From Chiridota heheva (taxonomy: Eukaryota > Echinodermata > Holothuroidea > Apodida > Chiridotidae): 64,000 nt of DNA. The translations under genes and the position numbers were made by a program. The notes under the pieces were generated by a model that searched no databases, was not told where the DNA came from, and was given only the letters and a program-made list of their open reading frames with translations. Each line of letters begins with the position of its first letter. Within the stretch, counting starts at the first letter, position 1. This document shows, in pieces, positions 21,819-33,367 of the stretch. Location: contig JAIGNY010002217.1 in the NCBI GenBank assembly GCA_020152595.1, positions 179,501 through 243,500 of the forward strand, given 5' to 3'.

Positions 21819-22130
21819 GTCTCTTCTCTCCTCACCCACCTCAATCTCAGATTTCTTCAAAAACAATCCTTTCTCCAACAATATTGACTTCCTCCGCAAC
21901 AACAACCTATTCCACCATATTTAATCTTCCTTTCTCTTCCCTTCTACACCTAACCTTACACACCTTTTTCTTTTCACGTTAATTTTTTCTCCCAAATTCA
22001 TTCTATTTCCCCCTTTTCTTCCTCCATCTTCTCTCTACCCTAACTCTTCACACCCTAATTTTTAACACCCTCTTGGCACATTTGACTCTGACTGTGGCGG
22101 TGCCATTAAACATCAACAAACCAAACCATT
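21819..22130 (+). mobile_element. 3' end of a related Jockey-like LINE
   Basis: It has CCACCATATTTAA, CT-rich sequence, TTTGACTCTGACTGTGGCGG and GCCATTAAACATCAACAAAC in the same order as the tails of the main family, but diverged, so probably a sister family. Confidence 0.6.
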
Positions 22131-22300
22131 AATTTGAGCATTTGTATTAAAGGTTTCAGGGCACGAAAAGTGTGTTTGAATAGTTTTGAAACTCGAGAAA
22201 AATACACCTTCACTTGAGGCAGCTGGTCTCCATTTGAGATTTCTGATTTTTTTTTTTTTTTTTGTTGAAAAGTCACCATGTCTTTTATTTCCCACCACAG

Positions 22301-22463
22301 AGTTTGGCTGACATGTTCAAACCACCCGCCTGGCTCATGGAAATGCGACGTATGTGAAATACAAAACCCATCAGATAAGACAGCCTGCATGGCCTGTACT
22401 ACACCCAAACCTGGTGCAGCCCAGCCTCCCTCAGCTACAGGTGGTGACGCACAACCAGCCCAG
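22301..22463 (+). CDS. RANBP2: Nup358/RanBP2 zinc finger exon 2, with a one-base frame break
   Basis: The acceptor is CCACCACAG at 22300 and the donor GCCCAG|GTATAT at 22464. It opens SLADMFKPPA as in finger 1, but at 22329-22330 the sequence has CCGCCTGG where finger 1 has CCGCTGG. The extra C shifts the frame and would give a stop after about 18 codons. In the shifted frame the finger is perfect: GSWKCDVCEIQNPSDKTACM then ACTTPKPGAAQ. Without the extra base the exon would be 162 bp and phase 0 at both ends like finger 1, so the break is almost certainly either a sequence error or a recent mutation. Skipping the exon would keep the gene's frame. Confidence 0.8.
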
Positions 22464-22564
22464 GTATATATTTACTCTAACATTTAACAGTGGCCCGGTG
22501 GGTTGCCCTCCGGGACCATGCTGCATATATTATTGAGTTGGTACACTTGTCACGGGTTGATTAA

Positions 22565-22667
22565 CCCTTACTCTACCAGCTTTTTTTTTTTTTAAATGCG
22601 CCTGGGAGGTGGGGCCAAAGACGGGGCACCCAAGTTGGCGATAATTCGTTGCGTGGTAGAGTAAGGG
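22565..22667. mobile_element. piggyBac-like MITE, 103 bp
   Basis: Perfect 14-bp inverted ends CCCTTACTCTACCA / TGGTAGAGTAAGGG, flanked on both sides by TTAA (22561-22564 and 22668-22671). TTAA target duplication and CCC-starting ends are the hallmark of piggyBac transposons. It has no coding capacity. Confidence 0.85.
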
Positions 22668-22746
22668 TTAACTGACTGCACTAATGATTCTGGTGCTGGA
22701 GGAAGTCATCAGCTCATCATTTGGTTCACGTGACCAATCTATGCAG

Positions 22747-23705
22747 CAGGGTTCTAGCTAGACAAGTTTGAGTGCTGGGCTTCAGTGATAATCCAGGGTG
22801 ACTTCCTAGACCCTCCCTCCCCTCCCTCCCTTTCCAATGAAGAACTGTTCAAATTTAGTTCACTTCTATTGACAAATTGTCAATGAAACAGTTTTTTTTT
22901 TTATCGGAATGATAGAAGGATTTACAAAATATTTTGTATGTACAATGGATATTCAACTGTCAAAGTGCCCTTCCCCCCCTCTTCCTGAAAAAAAAAAAGT
23001 ACAAACATATGCCGGAAAGTCTTCTCTCAATTCCCATTGTTATTTATCTTGCCCAAACTTTTACCGCTTTTCTTTTCGTTCCAGTATTGTTCCATGAAAG
23101 CCAAGCGGCACATGTTCCTATGAACTACGCAACAACTTTTATCAATATAAAATCCCCCACAAATCAAAAGAATATCGATCAGTCCGTTATAATGTTAAGT
23201 GCATATGGGGTTCATAACAAATGTGATTGGTTACTTACATTTGGACCAGTCTATAAGCACGCCTTGGGCCTTTGGGGGTGTAATTTTTACTTTGTTAAAG
23301 TTTGTTTGTATGGCAAGTGAGGGACTTGGCAAGCTGCCAGCAGTGACTCACAAGGATTAAAACATGAACCTGAACTGTGTGAATGAACGTACGTTTATGC
23401 AAAGAGCTTCGTGTATGGTGATTTTATGATGATACAGTATGTACATTCAGTTGCCTTAAATTCCTACAGTTCAGTTGCTTTGATCGGAATTTAATGTGCG
23501 TAATGTATGTTATGTTATGTGTGTAAATCAGCGGATGACATAAATAGAGCGAGATTAAAAGCAGATCTGTTTAAACACTTAATTAATTAACCGAATTGAA
23601 CTTTTGAGTGCTGGGCGGAAGAGTGATTCTTAGAGCGAGTGGTGGGCGGGAATTGCGAGTCATGGGTGGGCCCGCCCAGCGCCGCCCACCGTAGCTGGAA
23701 CCCTG
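22747..23705. mobile_element. hAT-like non-autonomous element with perfect 8-bp target duplication
   Basis: The ends are CAGGGTTCTAGCTAG and CGTAGCTGGAACCCTG (inverse CAGGGTTCCAGCTACG). The flanks are CTATGCAG at 22739-22746 and CTATGCAG at 23706-23713, an exact 8-bp duplication as made by hAT transposases. The 959-bp interior has no transposase. Confidence 0.85.
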
Positions 23706-24030
23706 CTATGCAGTGACTTCCAAGTTTCCGTGGTCTAGCAACCAGAACCTGCTACCAAATTCTACATTGCAGGTGTGCTCTTATATGTTCATGAATGGCA
23801 CATTGTGTTGGTGGAGGTTTTTCAGTCCCCTGATTAGCCTTCAGTGCCAGGAAGTGAGACCACTGTGCCTTCTTTGTCTGTGTGTGTGTGGACATGTTTG
23901 TATTATACAGCTGACAGACCAACTCCTACATTCTCTAGGCACCATTTCACTGGGTTCATCTTCAATGCAGTCTGCAGGAGTGCACTGGTAACATTGGCAT
24001 TAGCTGTAAGAAATGCATTCCACCATGCGT

Positions 24031-25345
24031 TTTGGTTCCGATGCGATAGCTTTAGGAACCTATGAAGTCATGATGGCGTGTGTGTATGTATGTATGTGTG
24101 TATGGCAAGCTCGTAAATGCGATATCTTAAGAATGATACTCTGGATTCATGTCATATGTAGTACACAGATAGCCCATGGTACAAATGTGCCCTATTGTTT
24201 TTGATGGTGATGTCATGCATATTAATTAATAGGCGGGGCTTAATGTAAAAATCTTAAAATGTTCATATTTTAACAACCGCACGTCTGATTTGTTTCATAT
24301 TTGATGTACTTATGATGTTAGCTAGTGTGTACATGGTCATGATGTAAAGTGTGTACATGGTCATGATGTAAAACTTTGAATTTCATTAATATGCATAGTG
24401 GGCAGGGCTTGATATTATTTTTCTGAAAAGAGCTTATAAACACTGTATCTCAAGAAAGGTAAACTGAATTCATGTCATATTTGGTTTATAGATAGCCCAT
24501 GGTCTGTAGATGTGTAGATGTGCCCTACGTTTTGGTGGTGATATCATGCATATTAATGACTAGGCAGGGCTTAATGTAAAAATCTTGAAATGTTTATATT
24601 TTACAACTGCATGTCTGTTTTGTTTCATATTTGGTATAATTATGATGTTAGCTGGTGTGTATGTAATCGTTGTATAAAAACTGTGACTTTCATCAATGTG
24701 CATAATGGACGGGGCTTGATATGATTTGTGAACAAAAAACTTGTAAACACGATATTTCAAAAACTTTGAGTTGGATATCCATCATGTGTGGTACACAGAT
24801 AGGTTATGATCTGCAGATGTGCCCTAATATTTTTGGTGGTGATTTCATGCATATTAATAACTGGGCAGGCCTAAAGTGAAAATTTAAAAAAAGTGATAAA
24901 TGAGCAACTGTATGTTCGTTGTGTATCATATTGGGCATGATAATATTGTTGGTTATTGTGCACATGCTTATTTTATCAACAGATAACATAGTTTGAAATT
25001 GTTAGATGATGACACCATACTGTATCTCATCAGATTTATGCTATATGTGGTACACAGATGGGTCATGGTCTGTACATATGTTGTAATGTTGTGGTAGTGG
25101 TGTTATGAATATTAATGAGTAGGCGGGGCTTACTGACACATTTTTGAAATGGGATAAATGAGCAACTGTTTTTACATCATACTTGCTACTGTCCACATTT
25201 GTATTGATCTACATGGTGGGTGTGGCTTATGAATAAATATCATGGAACAAATATTTCCGCATGATATGCAATGACATGACAGGTAATACAAATTTTGCAA
25301 ATCAAACAGCTTGTGAAAAAGAAAGCATGAGAAGCACAAAACCTT
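24031..25345. mobile_element. Element with fixed ends and ~300-bp internal monomers, copy 2
   Basis: The left end is TTTTGGTTCCGATGCGATAG, then AGGAACCTATGAAGTCATGA. Three to four monomers follow, with GTGGTACACAGAT, GATGTCATGCATATTAAT and GGCGGGGCTT boxes. The right end is GAAGCACAAAACCTTTTGG. The borders equal those of 2640-4378. A short duplication (GTGTACATGGTCATGATGTA twice) sits near 24330. Confidence 0.65.
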
Positions 25346-28300
25346 TTGGTTGTGGTTTGCCATGAATGTGATTAATGGTGTCACAGTCACTCCTAGCATG
25401 TAACCCTCTCAGTGCTGTAGGTGTGCTCCTCCTAAGTGCATCGTAAATGGGCTGCAGTCTTACATGGTGATGTTTTTCACCAGTTCCCATTATCAATGCT
25501 GCTTCTGACCCCAAATACGGCTGGGTAGAGACCGCCAAAACCATCACTTTCATATCTCAGGATTAAATGTGGACATTAAACCATACAGTTTGTGTACCTC
25601 AGCAGCATCAAGGAAGGGTATCTGCTTATTGGATGCTTTGAAGGTCCACAAAATCTGTTGCTTTGAAAGGACACCCTGGTTTGTTATTGCAGTAACTGGT
25701 GAATTAGAATGCTAGCTCTATCACATTTTGTGAAAGGTTTAGATTTAATTGGTCCTTCGTCTTGGTACTGCTGAGGAAATTGACAAAGTCCTTTATGGGA
25801 GTTGCATCCTCTACTTTAAAACACGGCTTTTGATTTTCCTTTATGCGTAGTTTCCTGGTTGCATCCTTAGGAGGAGACTGAACAGAGTAGTCATAGATAT
25901 GCACATGTACACCTGTATCTTTGTGACTTCCTGTCTACTGCTTGCACAAATTGTTTAGCCGCGACATCACAGTTTTTGATAACCGATTTAATAACCACTA
26001 GTTCCTTGACAACTGCCATTACATAAAAAATGAAAAATACATGTATGGCCAGGAATTGGTGCATTTGTGTTCCCAGCTACTGGTTTTGGTGCAATCTATT
26101 TAGGAATCTGTGCATTTGTGTTCCCAGCTTCTGTATTGGGTACAGTCTGGTCAGGAATCTGCGCATTCGTGTTCCCAGCTACTGGATTGGGTGCAGTCTA
26201 GTCAGGAATATGTGCAGTTGTGTTCCCAGCTTCTGGATTGGGTACAGTCTGGTCAGGAATCTGTGCAGTTGTGTTCCCAGCTACTGGATTGGGTACAGTC
26301 TGGTCAGGAATCTGTGCAGTTGTGTTCCCAGCTTCTGGATTGGGTACAGTCTGGTCAGGAGTCTGTGCATTTGTCTTCACAGCTTCTGGATTGGGTACAG
26401 TGTGGTCAGGAATCTGCCCATTTGTGTTCCCAGCTTCTAGATTGGGTACAGTCTGGTCAGGAATCTGTGGAGTTGTGTTCCCAGCTTCTGGATTGGGTAC
26501 AGTCTGGTCAGGAATCTGTGCAGTTGTGTTCCCAGCTTCTGGATTGGGTACAGTCTGGTCAGGAATCTGCCCATTTGTGTTCCCAGCTTCTGGATTGGGT
26601 ACAGTGTGGTCAGGAATCTGTGCAGTTGTGTTCCCAGCTACTGGATTGGGTACAGTCTGGTCAGGAATCTGTGCAGTTGTGATCCCAGGTTCTGGATTGG
26701 GTACAGTTTGGTCAGGAATCTGTGCAGTTGTGATCCCAGGTTCTGGATTGGGTACAGTCTGGTCAGGAATCTGTGCAGTTGTGATCCCAGGTTTTGGATT
26801 GGGTACAGTCTGGTCAGGAATCTGTGCAGTTGTGATCCCAGGTTCTGGATTGGGTACAGTTGGTCAGGAATCTGTGCAGTTGTGATCCCAGGTTTCGGAT
26901 TGGGTACAGTCTGGTCAGGAATCTGTGCAGTTGTGATCCCAGGTTCTGGATTGGGTACAGTCTGGTCAGGAATCTGTGCAGTTGTGATCCCAGGTTCTGG
27001 ATTGGGTACAGTCTGGTCAGGAATCTGTGCAGTTGTGATCCCAGGTTCTGGATTGGGTACAGTCTGGTCAGGAATCTGTGCAGTTGTGATCCCAGGTTCT
27101 GGATTGGGTACAGTCTGGTCAGGAATCTGTGCAGTTGTGATCCCAAGTTCTGGATTGGGTACAGTCTGGTCAGGAATCTGTGCAGTTGTGTTTTTAGCTA
27201 CTAGATTGGCTGCTGGTTCTCTTAATGTTACTGAATTTTCTAATTGGTGCATTAGTTGTGCTTTGTCTTGACATGGGTGCAGTCTGCTGTCACCTGTCAT
27301 TAACTGCTGATTGGTGGTTGATAGCTCATATGTTCCAATTACATTCTTTATGTTATGTTCCCTCAGGACCTGGCTATTACCAAAAGATGTGCCATGAGTG
27401 AGTTGGATGCCCACAGATTAGCATGTTCCAAAGCTTTGTTAGTCTTTAATGGTTTACACACATCATTCCACCAAAAACCTTTCACCTTGGTCATTTTCTC
27501 CCACATATTTTCCTTTCCGCAAATCTGTTCTTCAACAAACAATATGTACCTTTTCTCCTTGCAAGTGTGCTTTCTGCTATGCTGTTAGGAAGTATGACTT
27601 TCATCGTCAGAAGGAACAACTTCAGTTCAGGTCTGGCAACTGTAAATGTATTGGCGTTTGATAGTACTTTCTTGAGGTCATGGATATACTTCTCTTGCCG
27701 GGTTACTTTACTGTCTGCTATTAGGTGGTGTGAACTTCTTGCTTATTTTGTTACTCCTAACATGTCCTCTAACTCAGCTGACAGTTGTGTTAGTTCAGGT
27801 GTACTCAGACAATACCTCGGTAGTGTTTCAGGGTTTGTGGTGATTCCAGATATACCTCCATCACCTTGGTGAACTTGGTTGACATGTTCTTGTGCTTGGT
27901 CCACTCCAATAGTAGTACATTTTATTGGGTTGGTCTTCACAGTATAGTTACCCTGTGCAAATTCATCCCAGACCTCAGGGTTGGTATGCTGCAGATGGTA
28001 CATTCTTGCTATGTATTCAGATGCATGTTGAGCATAATCTAGTCTGTTATGTGTGTGGAGATCCCACTGTTCCTGATGAGTTGCTTGAAGGCAGCTTAGC
28101 AGTGTGGTTACTTGTGGCATGTACATGTGAGCCTATCTATAGACATGGTACTGGACATTGGCAGCATTGAACTCATCCATTAACGGGTACTGGACATTGG
28201 CAGCATCAAAATCATCCATTAACTTCCTAAACTTGAATTTTTCAATTGCAACTACGAGCTCTTGGTGAGCTTTGAGTACATTGTCCTGTTTTACACATAC

Positions 28301-28663
28301 ATTTGATAATCTCTGCAAGCTATCCTGTAGTGCTGCATAAGCATGTGGGTTCTTCTGAAATACAGCCTGTAGCAAAAGACCAGTCGTTACCTGTAAGGTT
28401 ACTTGGTGGCATTCTATAGCTCAATTGTAATGTTTACTATTCATAATCTGCATCACTGTCACATCGCTGTACATGTCTGCCTGCCATGCGTCATCTAGAC
28501 CACTGCTCTCAACTCTTCGACCAAGGCAACGTAATGCACACAATACTGTATGAAGTTGACCTGGAGGCTCAATCCATTTGTTTGCATATTGGGATGTATC
28601 TTCTGTATAGATCCATATCAAGCCAAACACAAATTGGTTTGTGGGGACCATCACTTCTAACAT
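25346..28663 (-). pseudogene. Decayed minus-strand gene of a widespread, unnamed metazoan repeat-gene family
   Basis: Minus-strand blocks, N to C: HTVLCALRCLGRRVESSG (28421-28663), a helical block (28133-28375), RLDYAQHASEYIARMYHL plus GGISGITTNPETLPRYCL (27743-28126), KVILPNSIAESTLARRKS (near 27600), DKAQLMHQLEN (near 27290), SPPKDATRKLRIKE plus LSSTKTKDQLN (25704-25904), and MGTGEKHHHVRLQPIYDALR plus CDTINHIHGKP (25346-25553). I know this order of motifs from multicopy, largely single-exon genes in marine invertebrate genomes; the final GCD-type block recalls PIN/FEN-like nucleases, but I cannot name a function. Here it has stop codons (one TAG between 28126 and 28133), frameshifts, a 36-bp duplication near 28160 and a 51-bp minisatellite. 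It lies antisense in a Nup358 intron. Probably a dead mobile or amplified gene. Confidence 0.6.
26050..27195 (-). repeat. 51-bp minisatellite, in frame in the minus-strand pseudogene
   Basis: About 21 units of 51 bp (plus strand core TGGATTGGGTACAGTCTGGT). On the minus strand each encodes 17 residues, such as TTAQIPDQTVPNPEPGI, and the frame runs on from the conserved AQLMHQLEN block for some 11 units, until a 2-bp loss near 26868. Units on the left side carry TTCCCAGC and on the right side ATCCCAGG, so two sub-arrays expanded separately. Confidence 0.95.
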
Positions 28664-28887
28664 GGTTATTCATATTGTGTAGTTGCATGAGCGAGGTAGT
28701 CAACTATTCATGTGTGGTGCATTGATAATAGGTGAAGCATGCACCTTATCAAGTGCTTGTGCTGATCTGTTGCTGGATCTGTATTTATCACAGAATTGTA
28801 TGCAGCCCACACAGGTATACAATGTTTTGTTGTGTTTCCTGTGGTTGCTTGCCTGGTGGCTTCCTGCTCTATGGTCTGTGTGTCAGT

Positions 28888-30060
28888 GTCTGTACTGTGT
28901 TGATGAAGAGGGCATTTCCAACACATCATGTTCACTGGATACCACTGGGATTGCTTGCCTGGTGGCTTCCTCCTCCATGGTCTGTGTTACAGTGTCTGTA
29001 CTGTGTTGATGAAGAGGGCATTTCCAACACATCATGTTCACTGGATACCACTGGGATTGCTTGCCTGGTGGCTTCCTCCTCCATGGTCTGTGTGTCAGTG
29101 TCTGTACTGTGTTGATGAAGAGGGCATTTCCAACACATCATGTTCACTGGATACCACTGGGATTGCTTGCCTGGTGGCTTCCTCCTCCATGGTCTGTGTG
29201 AAGAGGGCATTTCCAACACATCATGTTCACTGGATACCACTGGGATTGCTTGTCTGGTGGCTTCCTCCTCCATGGTCTGTGTGTCAGTGTCTGTACTGTG
29301 TTGATGAAGAGGGCATTTCCAACACATCATTTCCACTGGGATTGCTTGCCTGGTGGCTTCATCTCTCCACCAGTGTCTGGATACCACTGGGATTGTTGCT
29401 TCCTCCTCCATGAAGACTGTGTTGGCATTTCCAACACATCATGTTCACTGGATACCACTGGGATTGCTTGCCTGGTGGCTTCCTCTCCATGGTCTGTGTG
29501 TCAGTGTCTGTACTGTGTTGATGAAGAGGGCATTTCCAACACATCCAACACATCCACTGGATACCACTGGGATTGCTTGTCTGTCAGTGTCCTCATGGTC
29601 TGTGTGTCACTGTGTTGTGCATTTCATGTACTGTGTTGATGACTGTGTTGATGAAGGGCATTTCCAACACATCATGTTCACTGGATACCACTGGGATTGC
29701 TTGCCTGGTGGCTTCCTCCTCCATGGTCTGTGTGTCAGTGTCTGTACTGTGTTGATGAAGAGGGCATGGTCTGTTTCAGTGTCCAACACATCATGTTCAC
29801 TGGATACCACTGGGATTGCTTGCCTGGTGGCTTCCTCCTCCATGGTCTGTGTGTCAGTGTCTGTACTGTGTTGATGAAGAGGGCATTTCCAACACATGTT
29901 CACTGGATACCACCGGGATTGCTTGCCTGGTGGCTTTCTGCCTTATGGTCTGTGTGTCAGTGTGTGTACTGTGTTGATGAAGAGGGCATTCCAACACATC
30001 ATGTTCACTGGATACCACTGGGATTGCTTGCGTGGTGACTTCCTCCTCCATGATCTGTGT
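28888..30060. repeat. ~105-bp tandem array
   Basis: About eleven units of 105-106 bp with landmarks GGGCATTTCCAACACATCAT, TGGATACCACTGGGATTGC and TCCTCCTCCATGGTCTGTG. Several units have internal deletions (near 29190, 29340, 29590 and 29770). Open frames on both strands follow from the period and are not evidence for a protein, though the array lies just upstream of the pseudogene on its strand. Confidence 0.93.
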
Positions 30061-30349
30061 TACAGTGTCTATACAGATATTTGTTTGTCTGCAGAAAAAT
30101 CGCCCCATCAACCAAGCAGTGATACACTTCTGTGACTCCTTCAGCTTGTTCAGGTGTTGGAAAAGTTTCAATTGAGGATAATGAGGTCTATCCTTGTGTT
30201 TAGGTGTTGCCATAGTATTACATGGCAGTATTACTCTACTCCAGTTATTGGTACGTCATTCCACTTCACAGGGGAAGATTTCTTACCCAGTTGTAGTGGT
30301 GCAAATATCAGTTGAGCAATTGCATCGTGTTGAGCTCCTTTTTGAGGTC

Positions 30350-30640
30350 ACAGTTGCTGCAAGTGCATGGAATGAATCTTTGTCATCTGGGATATCTACC
30401 TTTGCATCTATGTTGTCAATAGCAGCATAGATAGTTTGGGAAGTATAGCTGCTGCAAGTGCATGGAATGAATCTTTCCCATCTGGGGTATCTAACTTTGC
30501 ATCTATCTTGTCAATATAGCAGCATAGATAGTTTGGGAAGTACAGTTGCTGCAAGTGCATGGAATGAATCTTTCCCATCTGGGGTATCTAACTTTGCATC
30601 TATGTTGTCAATAGCAGCATAGATAGTTTGGCCCTTAAAC
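30350..30640. repeat. ~95-bp tandem repeat, three units
   Basis: GCTGCAAGTGCATGGAATGA recurs near 30356, 30450 and 30547, each followed by a CATCTGGG-TATCTA block and AGCAGCATAGATAGTTTGG. Confidence 0.85.
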
Positions 30641-30897
30641 CAGATGGTAAGTAAATACTGGTATTGTCAACTATGACTTTCTGCGCTCGGCTTGCAATCT
30701 GTGACATGTTTTAATGTAGACTTGTTGGATGTTCCAATCCTAGCATGTTTTAGAAGATCTACCATGCCTCTATGTCTAGTTGCATGGTAACAATGCAAGG
30801 ACATTCCTGTCTTTAGAGGGGTTTCAGTTGTGTTGTGGAATCCAGTCAAGGGCGACTTTGTTCGGGTCTCATGGGTCTCTTTAATTTGTATTCTTGT

Positions 30898-31150
30898 TTG
30901 ACCACATCCCACCTCCAAACTCCTTTCGCCCCCTGCAGGAAAAGTATTCTTTTCTTCTGGATACCCGGCCATGTTGGCATCCCTGGCAATGACAGAGCTG
31001 ATGCAGCTGCTAAGCTTGTCCTCAACCTTCCCCCATCCCCTTTCACAAAACCCTTTCTGACATCAAACCGCTTATCGCTTCCCTTATTAATGACTGCTGG
31101 CAAACCTCCTGGGATTCCCAAATTGATAACAAATTGTTATCTGCTGCAGC
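30898..31150 (+). mobile_element. Jockey-like LINE, internal RNase H fragment
   Basis: It encodes FFWIPGHVGIPGNDRADAAA, the RNase H segment shared with 20857-21612 and 44148-45077, and goes on to LPPSPFTKPFLTSNRLSLPL. It breaks off near AAATTGATAACAAA and has no 3' tail. Confidence 0.8.
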
Positions 31151-31159
31151 TTGTGCTGT

Positions 31160-32070
31160 TTTCTAATGAATAATTGTCGGCTTAGACCTTTGCTTTGGAC
31201 GTGTAAATTCTACATCGTCAATGTTTGTTTTCATACTTTGTTTAAGCAGTGCTCCTTGTTACCCCTGTGGTGAGAGGCTTGTAGTAAATACACCTTATTG
31301 TATAATGACTGTTAATTTACAGCTGTTACACCAAGATATACACTAATGGTAAAGTTCTACGTAATCAGTGACAGCGCTACAGGGTATGGAGGCCCCCTAT
31401 GAGATCACTTTTCCCCCACTTGCCCCAATTTTTTTGTAAAGTGTCATATTTTGTCTGATTTATATGCTTCCCCCCCCCCGATGAGATTAATTTGCCCACT
31501 CTCCTCCCATGTGGCAGCCATTTGGAATGTGGCAGCCATTTGGAATATGGCAGCCACTTTGAATGTTTCAGCCATCTTGAATTATGTATTTAAATCCATG
31601 TGATATAACAGAATTGACATTGAACAAAAAAGATAGATTAGTACAAAGTTATATGGAACAAAAATGTGAAATATTGGGTAAAATATGATTTGCGGATGTC
31701 AAATTTCAAAATGACCGCCAATCTACCAAGATGGCTGCCAAAAAAATAAAAACCAATGTTTTGAAAATATTTCATAATGTACTACGTCGGAAAAATATGG
31801 TTTGCCAGATTCTACCAAAAAACTCCACTCAACCTCTTATTATGACACAAGGGTATACACTATTGTCCCATTTGATGTTCCATACTCCAAAACATGCAAA
31901 AATGATTTGAATTCCTTTCATTGGGTTAAGAGTCGCTCAACGCCTTTGCCAGTTTTAATAATTGTTTTAGTCAAATCATTTCTGCTTCATATAATTCCGA
32001 TCTTATTCTAAATGTGGTAAAGACGTCCAATTACATCAATTATGTATGTTTGTTTCTTTTCTGTTTGTAG
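31160..32070 (+). other. Intron segment, little recognised
   Basis: A few near-repeats of GTGGCAGCCATTTGGAAT lie at 31513-31580. Otherwise it is plain AT-rich sequence up to the acceptor CTGTTTGTAG at 32070. Confidence 0.5.
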
Positions 32071-33333
32071 GTTGATTTTACCATTGACTCTAGTAGTGGT
32101 GCTTTCAAACTCCCAGGTGGGAGCGGTTTCAACTTTGGCCAAATGTCAGCTTCCTCCCAACCCCCAACGGGGGGTTTTAGCTTTCCAGGGGGAACCCAAC
32201 CACTAGGACAATCATCAACAACAACTGATGGTGGAGGTTTTAAATTTGGAAATCTTGGTGCCAGTGGTTTCAACTTTGGTAGTAGCGGAAAAGCCGTCAC
32301 GGACAAATCTTCAAAGACAGAAACCTTATCAAACGTAGCGGAAGCAGATAGCACAACCACAGGAGAGGAAACGTCCTCAAATACATTCTCATTTGGCAGC
32401 GGAATGACTCACTTTTTTTTTGGTAATACCCCAAACCCAAGCACGACATCAACCCCCGGATTCTCCTTCGGCAGCCCTCCTTCCGATACATCATCAAAGC
32501 CGGCAAGTACCGGATTTTCCTTTGGTACTGGAAGTTCTAACAACCAGGATGCAATCGGCGCCACACCATTAAATGGAGTTCCAAGTGCTGGAATTTTTCA
32601 GTCCCCTGCTGCAAAACCACCAGCGCCAAAATTAGAGAACAAAGCATTTGCATTTGGTACGAGTGGCCCATCATCATCATCATCAAGTGGGTCTACAGCA
32701 GCGCCATCGGCACCGAATTTCTCATTCAGCACTCCAACCAAATTAACTTCAGAGAGCACAGACCCGCCTAAAGCAGCTGCACCTTTTTCTTTCACAGGGG
32801 CTGGTAGCCCATTCTTCTCCTCCCTCTCTGGAAGTAATCCGAACAAGAACGAAAACGCAGCCAAATCAATTCCAGAACCATTTAAATTTACTGTTGGGAA
32901 TAACTCCCCATTTAGCTTCGGACAAATGCCCACAGCAGCAAAATCGGGCGGATCTCTCTCATTTTCAGATTTGGTCAAAGGTCAAGGAAACGATTTCTCG
33001 TTCAGACTCGACGTTGGCGACATTTCATCTTCTCCGCCTAAACCAGTCGTGAAGTCTCCTGTGAAGTCCCCCGGGCTTAACAAATTAGGTGACAACAGTT
33101 ACTACCAAGATGAGGAGCGAGACGACATTTACTTGAAGCCTGTCATCGAGCTACCCGAGAACTACCAGCAAGAAACTGGCGAAGAAAATGAAAACGTCGT
33201 TTTCAGTCAACGGGCGAATTTATACAGATTTGATACAGAGAGCACTCAGTGGAAGGAGCGTGGGTTCGGAGACATCAAGATCCTTCATGATCCTACATCC
33301 AACAGACATAGGATTGTTATGAGAAGAGAGCAG
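32071..33333 (+). CDS. RANBP2: Nup358/RanBP2 large exon: FxFG block and N-terminal half of RanBD2
   Basis: A 1263-bp exon, phase 0 at both ends, with donor AGAGCAG|GTAATT. It opens VDFTIDSSSGAFKLPGGSG. There are about nine FxFG motifs (GFNFG, GFKFG, GFNFG, TFSFG, HFFFG, GFSFG twice, AFAFG, PFSFG) and several FSF/FKF variants in a Ser/Thr/Pro/Gly-rich, low-charge context, which is typical of an FG-nucleoporin mesh that binds importins and exportins. After SFSDLVKGQGNDFSFRL and a Pro/Lys linker, the RanBD starts near DDIYLKPVIELPENYQQETG and continues RANLYRFDTESTQWKERGFG, DIKILHD and RIVMRREQ. The domain is completed by the exon at 42934. Confidence 0.95.
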
Positions 33334-33367
33334 GTAATTTGTTTGTGTGTAGGCTTTAAAAATTTGC

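Noticed and set aside
28708-30038. Cys/Trp-rich frames suggesting a cysteine-rich protein
   Set aside because: 105-bp tandem array read in several frames, each broken where units have deletions.
31140-31900. Possible exon around the GTGGCAGCCATTTGGAAT repeats
   Set aside because: No open frame with matching splice phase.
32598-32978. 126-aa minus-strand frame
   Set aside because: Shadow of the FxFG exon.
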